Below, piece by piece: positions 59,307 through 64,000 of a stretch of 64,000 nt of DNA (its first letter is position 1; each line of letters opens with the position of its first letter). The stretch is from the NCBI RefSeq assembly GCF_015773195.1, contig NZ_JADWYK010000002.1, positions 186,001 to 250,000 on the forward strand, given 5' to 3'. The notes under the pieces are model-generated. The model saw only the letters and a list, made by a program, of their open reading frames with translations. It was not told the origin of the DNA and made no database searches. The translations under genes and the position numbers were made by a program. This DNA is from Hymenobacter guriensis (GTDB lineage: Bacteria > Bacteroidota > Bacteroidia > Cytophagales > Hymenobacteraceae).

Positions 59307-61418
59307 ATGTCTGATAAGACCCCGCAAAAAAAGAAAAAACCCCTGCTGCCTACCCCGTCGCCAAAGCCGGGTATGCAGCTCTGGATGTTGCTTGGGCTGG
59401 TAGTATTCGTTCTGGGGATGCTGTTTTTCAGCCGCAGCAACGCTGCCCTCGACACCAACCAGAAAGATTTCGAGGGTTGGCTGGCGCAAGGCGACGTAAG
59501 CCGCGTGACGCTGGTAAACGACCGCACGGTAGAAGTAACGCTCAAGCCCTCGGCCCTGCGCAAGCCCGAGCATGCTCAGAAGCTGGGCCGCCGCGGTGTG
59601 CTGGCCCTGGAGGCCGGCCCGCAGTACGCGTTCCGCGTTATCGACGGCAAAACCTTTAAAGAGGATTACGACAAGCTTCAGGCGCAGATTCCGCGCGAGC
59701 AGCAGATCGGGCTGGAAGTAGACACCCGCCAGGGCTACGCCGAGTTCCTTAGCACCTGGGGCTTTATGATCCTGCTAATGGTGGGCTTCTGGTTCCTGAT
59801 GCGCCGCATGAGCGGTGGCGGCGGGCCCGGTGGCCAGATCTTCAACATTGGTAAGTCGCGCGCGGCCCTGTTTGAAGGCGGTGATAAAGTCAAAATCACC
59901 TTCAAAGACGTAGCTGGCCTTGAGGAAGCCAAGGAGGAAATACAGGAAATCGTAGAGTTCCTGAAAAATCCTTCCAAGTTCACCATCCTCGGTGGCAAGA
60001 TTCCGAAGGGCGCCCTGTTGGTAGGCCCTCCTGGCACCGGCAAAACGCTGCTGGCCAAAGCCGTAGCCGGTGAAGCCGACGTGCCGTTCTTCTCCTTGTC
60101 AGGCTCCGACTTCGTGGAAATGTTCGTGGGGGTAGGTGCGGCCCGGGTGCGTGACTTGTTCAAGCAAGCCAAAGCCAAGGCGCCCTGTATCATCTTCATC
60201 GACGAAATCGATGCCATTGGCCGCAGCCGCAGCCGCGGCAACGTGCCCGGCGGCAACGACGAGCGGGAAAACACCCTGAACTCGCTGCTGGTGGAAATGG
60301 ATGGCTTCGGCACCGATTCCGGCGTCATCATCCTGGCCGCCACCAACCGCCCCGATACGCTCGACTCGGCCCTGCTCCGTCCCGGCCGCTTCGACCGGCA
60401 GATCAGCATCGATAAGCCCGACATCAACGGCCGTACCGAGATTTTCCAGGTACACCTCAAGCCCATAACGCTGGGCCCCGACGTGGAAGCCAAGAAGCTA
60501 GCGGCCATGACGCCCGGTTTTGCCGGCGCCGAAATTGCCAACGTCTGCAACGAAGCTGCTCTTATTGCTGCCCGCCGCGACAAGAAGATGGTAACCATGC
60601 AGGACTTCACCGACGCCGTAGACCGCGTTATCGGGGGCCTGGAGAAGAAAAACAAAATCATCAGCCCCGACGAGAAGCGCATTGTGGCTTACCACGAAGC
60701 TGGCCACGCTATTGCCGGTTGGTTTCTGGAGCACGCCGACCCCTTGGTGAAGGTGAGCATCGTGCCCCGCGGCGTAGCGGCGCTGGGCTACGCGCAGTAC
60801 CTGCCGCGGGAGCAGTTCCTCTACAACACCGAGCAGCTCACCGACGAAATGTGCATGACCCTGGGCGGCCGCGCCGCCGAGGAGCTGGTGTTCGGCAAAA
60901 TTTCGACCGGTGCCCTCTCCGATTTGGAGCGTATCACCAAGATGGCGTACAGCATCGTGACGATGTACGGCATGAACGCCAAGCTGGGCAACATCTCTTT
61001 CTATGATTCCAAGGGCCAGAATGAGTATGGCTTCTCGAAGCCCTATTCGGAGGCAACATCGCAGATGATTGACGAGGAAGTGCGCACCATCATTGCCGAT
61101 GCCTACGTGCGGACCAAGGAGCTGCTGACGGAGCGCCGGCACGAGTTGGAAGTGGTAGCCAAGGAGTTGCTGGAGAAGGAAGTGTTGCTACAGGATGATC
61201 TGGAGCGCCTGGTGGGCAAACGCCCCTACGGCAACCAGACCAGCTACCAGGCCCACATGGCCGGCACCGACCGGAGCGAAACCCTCAGCGAGCTGAAGAA
61301 CGAGCACCCGGTAGCGCTTGGCAACGACCTGCCACCCCTGAATCTGCCCGGCGTGGACGACAAGCCGGAAACCGGTGCTACCTCCGAGCCTACCGGCTCG
61401 GCCGTTACACCAGTGTAG
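59307..61418 (+). CDS. ftsH: ATP-dependent zinc metalloprotease FtsH
   Basis: The 703-residue membrane protease has membrane helix 1 ('[17 protein letters not shown]', about 24-40), a periplasmic domain and helix 2 ('[15 protein letters not shown]', about 152-166). The AAA+ domain carries Walker A 'GPPGTGKT' (about 242-249), Walker B '[12 protein letters not shown]' and SRH '[20 protein letters not shown]'. The zinc site is 'HEAGH' (about 463-467). The C-terminal tail after about residue 640 is low-complexity. FtsH degrades misfolded membrane proteins and LpxC-type regulatory targets, hence also links to lipopolysaccharide control. Confidence 0.97.
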   Translation: MSDKTPQKKKKPLLPTPSPKPGMQLWMLLGLVVFVLGMLFFSRSNAALDTNQKDFEGWLAQGDVSRVTLVNDRTVEVTLKPSALRKPEHAQKLGRRGVLALEAGPQYAFRVIDGKTFKEDYDKLQAQIPREQQIGLEVDTRQGYAEFLSTWGFMILLMVGFWFLMRRMSGGGGPGGQIFNIGKSRAALFEGGDKVKITFKDVAGLEEAKEEIQEIVEFLKNPSKFTILGGKIPKGALLVGPPGTGKTLLAKAVAGEADVPFFSLSGSDFVEMFVGVGAARVRDLFKQAKAKAPCIIFIDEIDAIGRSRSRGNVPGGNDERENTLNSLLVEMDGFGTDSGVIILAATNRPDTLDSALLRPGRFDRQISIDKPDINGRTEIFQVHLKPITLGPDVEAKKLAAMTPGFAGAEIANVCNEAALIAARRDKKMVTMQDFTDAVDRVIGGLEKKNKIISPDEKRIVAYHEAGHAIAGWFLEHADPLVKVSIVPRGVAALGYAQYLPREQFLYNTEQLTDEMCMTLGGRAAEELVFGKISTGALSDLERITKMAYSIVTMYGMNAKLGNISFYDSKGQNEYGFSKPYSEATSQMIDEEVRTIIADAYVRTKELLTERRHELEVVAKELLEKEVLLQDDLERLVGKRPYGNQTSYQAHMAGTDRSETLSELKNEHPVALGNDLPPLNLPGVDDKPETGATSEPTGSAVTPV

Positions 61419-61442
61419 CGCTGGTTGTCAGAACGCTAACGC

Positions 61443-61480
61443 AACGCCAGCTTTCTTCCCGGAGGCTGGCGTTGTTGTGT
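61443..61480 (+). terminator. Terminator after ftsH
   Basis: AACGCCAGC pairs with GCTGGCGTT around 13 bases and is followed by GTTGTGTT. Confidence 0.6.
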
Positions 61481-61507
61481 TCGGTAAGCAATCCGCCGCC
61501 GACCGCC

Positions 61508-61515
61508 TATCTTTG
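61508..61515 (+). promoter_or_regulatory. -7 element of the LUD-domain gene
   Basis: TATCTTTG, 25 bases before the ATG at 61541. Confidence 0.5.
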
Positions 61516-61540
61516 ATTAAGCCTCATTTTTTCCCGTGCC

Positions 61541-62194
61541 ATGGCGTCCTCTTCCCGCGAACTTATGCTGGGCCGTATTCGGGAGGCCCTGCAGCGGCCC
61601 GCTCCCCAGCCGGCTGCCCCCGATTTTACCGCCCCACTGCACCCACCGGCGACCGACGACTTAGATATTGCTTTTGCTGAAAGCTTCCGTCGGGTAGGCG
61701 GCGAGTTCTACTACTGCGAGTCCGTCGAGCACTTTTACAACCAACTGTTTCTTTACAAAAAGGAGCACAAGCTGGAATACCTCTACGTGTGGGAGCCAGA
61801 GCTGAAAAAGCTCCTGCACGCCGGGGACATTGTGTTTCAGGGCGATGAAAGCGGCTTTCTGGAACACGCCTCGGCCAGCCTCACCACCTGCGAGGCCCTG
61901 GTAGCCCGTACCGGCAGCGTGCTGCTGAGCGGGGCCACGGGCAGCGGCCGCCGCCTGAGCATCTACCCCGAGCGTCACTTGGTGCTGGCCCGCGCCTCCC
62001 AGGTAGTGGCCGACATCGGCGACGCACTGAGCTTGCTGCAGGCCCGGGCCGACGACAAAATACCGTCTATGTTTTCGCTTACCACCGGTCCCAGCCGCAC
62101 GGCCGACATTGAAAAAACGCTGGTTCTGGGGGCCCACGGTCCCCGGGCCATTGCGCTGTTTTTGCTTGATGATACCCCCTCCCCGACTGCCTGA
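61541..62194 (+). CDS. LUD-domain (LutC/YkgG-like) protein
   Basis: The 217-residue protein has the LutC pattern: a short N-terminal helix ('RELMLGRIREALQRPAP'), 'FRRVGGEFYYCESVEHFYNQLFLYKKEHKLEYLYVWEPELKKLL' (in blocks), 'SLTTCEALVARTGSVLLSGATGSGRRLSIYPERHLVLARASQVV' (in blocks) and 'SMFSLTTGPSRTADIEKTLVLGAHGP'. LutC works with LutA and LutB in lactate oxidation, but neither is adjacent; stand-alone copies are common in Bacteroidota. Its 3' end overlaps the lpxH start by 26 bp, so the two genes are translationally linked. Confidence 0.93.
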   Translation: MASSSRELMLGRIREALQRPAPQPAAPDFTAPLHPPATDDLDIAFAESFRRVGGEFYYCESVEHFYNQLFLYKKEHKLEYLYVWEPELKKLLHAGDIVFQGDESGFLEHASASLTTCEALVARTGSVLLSGATGSGRRLSIYPERHLVLARASQVVADIGDALSLLQARADDKIPSMFSLTTGPSRTADIEKTLVLGAHGPRAIALFLLDDTPSPTA

Positions 62195-62960
62195 TCTGGC
62201 GCTGCCGCCCGGCCGCCGGGTGTATTTCGCCTCCGACTTCCACCTCGGTGCGCCTACCGCCGCGCACTCCCTGGAGCGGGAGCGGAAAATTGTGCGCTGG
62301 CTGGATCAGGCCGCCCAGGATGCGGTGGCCATTTACCTGCTGGGCGACATCTTCGACTTCTGGTTTGAGTACCGGCACGCCATTCCGCGCGGCTTTATCC
62401 GCCTGCAGGGCAAGCTGGCCGAGCTCACCGATGCCGGCCTGCCCGTGACGTTCTTCACCGGCAACCACGATATGTGGATGTTCGACTACTTCACCCAGGA
62501 GTTGGGTATACCCATTCTGCGCCAGCCCGTCAGTCAGCGCATCGGCACGCAGGAGTTTCACATCGGCCACGGCGACGGGCTAGGCCCCGGGGACCATACC
62601 TACAAGGTACTGAAGCGGGTTTTTGCCTCGTCGGTGGCGCAGTGGCTGTTTGCGCGCCTGCACCCTAACCTGGGCATTGGCATTGCCAACCGCTGGAGCC
62701 AGCACAGCCGCCTGCAGAACGGCGCAGCCGACGAGCGGTATTTCGGTGAGGATGAATGGCTGCTGGTGTATTGCCGGGAGCTGGAAAATCGCTACCACCA
62801 CGACTACTACGTGTTTGGCCACCGCCACCTGCCCCTCGATGTGGAAGTGCAGCCCGGCAGCCGCTACCTGAACCTGGGCGAGTGGGTCAATTATTGCTCC
62901 TACGCCGTGTACGATGGCACACAGCTGAACCTGCAGCACTTCGAGGCCCGGCAACCGTAA
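62169..62960 (+). CDS. lpxH: UDP-2,3-diacylglucosamine diphosphatase (LpxH-like)
   Basis: The 263-residue metallophosphoesterase has the family blocks 'VYFASDFHLGAPTAAHSLERE', 'YLLGDIFDFWFEYRH', 'FFTGNHDMWMFDYF', 'FHIGHGDGLGPGD' and 'VFGHRHLPLDV', covering all metal ligands. It cleaves UDP-2,3-diacylglucosamine to lipid X in lipid A synthesis, at the inner face of the membrane. The ATG at 62169 overlaps the upstream LUD gene; the family N-terminus begins at once after it. Confidence 0.94.
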   Translation: MIPPPRLPDLALPPGRRVYFASDFHLGAPTAAHSLERERKIVRWLDQAAQDAVAIYLLGDIFDFWFEYRHAIPRGFIRLQGKLAELTDAGLPVTFFTGNHDMWMFDYFTQELGIPILRQPVSQRIGTQEFHIGHGDGLGPGDHTYKVLKRVFASSVAQWLFARLHPNLGIGIANRWSQHSRLQNGAADERYFGEDEWLLVYCRELENRYHHDYYVFGHRHLPLDVEVQPGSRYLNLGEWVNYCSYAVYDGTQLNLQHFEARQP

Positions 62961-62970
62961 CTTCCGCATC

Positions 62971-63894
62971 ATGAGTCAACTGCTACCAGCCGCATTTTCG
63001 GGTAACCGGCTCCGCTTCGTGCTGGGTGGCTTTGTGCTTGCGCTGCTGGTACCCGGCCGGGCGCTGGCTCAAACTACAGTACCGGCCGCAACCTCCGTGG
63101 CGCCCCCCGCCAAAACGGCCCCGGCTGCGGCAACTCCGGCCGCCTCCGCAGCCGCCTGGACGCTGGTTCGCAGCATTCCGCTGCCCAAGGCCGGGGCAGC
63201 TTCTCTCGACCGGCGCGGTACGCTTTACGTGGCCGATGCGCAAAACAACCTTCGCCAATACGCTGCCGACGGACAGGCGCTGAACACGTACTCGGCGCCG
63301 CTGCCGGGCCACGTGGCGCAGCTGGAAGCCTGGAACCTGACCAAGGTGCTGGCGTTCTACGATGACCGGCAGGAAGTGCTGTTGCTCGACCGGTTTCTGG
63401 CCCCGCTCACCCAGGTGCGCCTCACCGATTACCTCGATGGCCTCATCCGCGTAGCCACCCTGGCCCCCGACGACAAGCTGTGGCTGCTCAACGAGTCGGA
63501 CCTGACCCTGCGCCAGTTCGACTCCGGGGCGCAACGACTGGTAGCCAGCACCCCGCTAGACCTGCTGGTGGGCCGCACCCGCCCCGATTTCCGGTTTCTG
63601 CGCCAGTACCAGAATAATCTGTACCTCGTCGACTTCACCAGCGGCATCTACGTGTTCGACAACCTGGGCACATACCGCAAGAAGCTGCCTTTCGCGGGCC
63701 TTAATCAGATTGGGTTTCGGGGAGATGAGTTGTATTTCCTGCGGGATGGGGCGCTGCATTTCTTTCAGCTCTACACGCTCACCGAGCGCACGGTGCCTTT
63801 GCCGTCCGAAGCCGCTGCCAGCCGACTGGTGCTGCTGGGCGAGAAGTTCGCCTATCTGTTTACGGACGAGGGCATTCTGGTGTACCATTTGTAG
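62971..63894 (+). CDS. Exported protein with beta-propeller-like repeats, function unknown
   Basis: The 307-residue precursor has a signal peptide (to about 'GRALAQ', residue 34), an Ala/Pro-rich stretch (about 35-65) and then repeated strand blocks of the NHL/propeller kind ('AASLDRRGTLYVADAQNNLRQYAADGQAL', 'TLAPDDKLWLLNESDLTLRQFD', 'YQNNLYLVDFTSGIYVFDNLGTYRKKL'). I know it as a conserved unnamed protein in Hymenobacter-type genomes. It starts 10 bp after lpxH and is probably in the LUD-lpxH operon; a structural or envelope role is a guess. Confidence 0.78.
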   Translation: MSQLLPAAFSGNRLRFVLGGFVLALLVPGRALAQTTVPAATSVAPPAKTAPAAATPAASAAAWTLVRSIPLPKAGAASLDRRGTLYVADAQNNLRQYAADGQALNTYSAPLPGHVAQLEAWNLTKVLAFYDDRQEVLLLDRFLAPLTQVRLTDYLDGLIRVATLAPDDKLWLLNESDLTLRQFDSGAQRLVASTPLDLLVGRTRPDFRFLRQYQNNLYLVDFTSGIYVFDNLGTYRKKLPFAGLNQIGFRGDELYFLRDGALHFFQLYTLTERTVPLPSEAAASRLVLLGEKFAYLFTDEGILVYHL

Positions 63895-64000
63895 CCGTCA
63901 ATAACCACTGGCTGAAGCGCTTATATAATTTCGGCTTTACGCAGGCACAACTGTTTATCTATCAAACACATGACTTTTTATTCAATAGCTATCTGATAAC

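Overview
The window is a GC-rich bacterial chromosome segment that looks like Hymenobacter or a close relative (Bacteroidota, Cytophagales). The evidence is a recurring Bacteroidota-type promoter element (TAnnTTTG and the variants TAYCTTGC/TAYCTTTG) in front of many genes, a near absence of Shine-Dalgarno sequences, a minimal protein made almost only of a type IX secretion (T9SS) sorting domain, a PorE-like TPR/PD40/OmpA protein, a DUF2723 glycosyltransferase and a bacterial alpha-2-macroglobulin. The window has no rRNA, phage, transposase or CRISPR array that I can see. It is mostly core genome with several odd accessory islets.

Layout. 1-4200: 3' end of dnaE, a frameshifted small lipoprotein, a GbsR/MarR-type regulator with a matching palindrome before itself and before the next operon (TIGR01777 epimerase plus membrane protein), and trxA. 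4300-7700: MORN/TonB protein, Lrp-type regulator, an unusual tRNA-like RNA followed by twin hairpins, and an isoaspartyl peptidase. 7800-14650: dsbD, CNNM/CBS protein, gamma-carbonic anhydrase, radical SAM/SPASM protein, a lipoprotein and endonuclease III. 14700-22100: two tandem glycine-zipper OmpA proteins, accD, an OmpA lipoprotein, an SGNH hydrolase, cystathionine gamma-synthase and a DUF2167 protein. 22200-25500: VTT membrane protein, tRNA-Arg(ACG), then an ArsR-led operon (arsR, DUF6428, phosphoesterase, GNAT) behind a perfect 22-bp-arm palindrome. 26100-34600: ferredoxin reductase with 2Fe-2S ferredoxin, a basic secreted protein, and a 2084-residue alpha-2-macroglobulin carrying an in-frame heptamer-repeat tract.

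35600-43720 is the most unusual stretch. It holds a membrane HisKA-REC-Hpt protein with no ATPase domain, a LytTR response regulator, a divergently transcribed 499-residue helical-repeat protein, a 65-residue peptide with two copies of TGGGSWGEGQ that differ only at synonymous sites, and a peptide-type ABC importer (binding lipoprotein plus two permeases, no ATPase). Together these have the parts list of a peptide-signalling locus. That reading is inference and is not proven by the sequence.

43720-64000: an intergenic region with a possible structured RNA, PorE-like protein and TPR partner, bacilliredoxin, recQ, kdsD/kpsF, manC, rlmB, DUF2723 glycosyltransferase, T9SS-sorting mini-protein, birA, rsfS, ftsH, a LUD-domain protein, lpxH and a propeller-like secreted protein. 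The kdsD and lpxH genes serve lipopolysaccharide synthesis, and accD and birA serve fatty acid synthesis. Several intergenic regions carry short tandem repeats of 7 or 8 bases, and one carries a 43-bp inverted repeat around a terminator.
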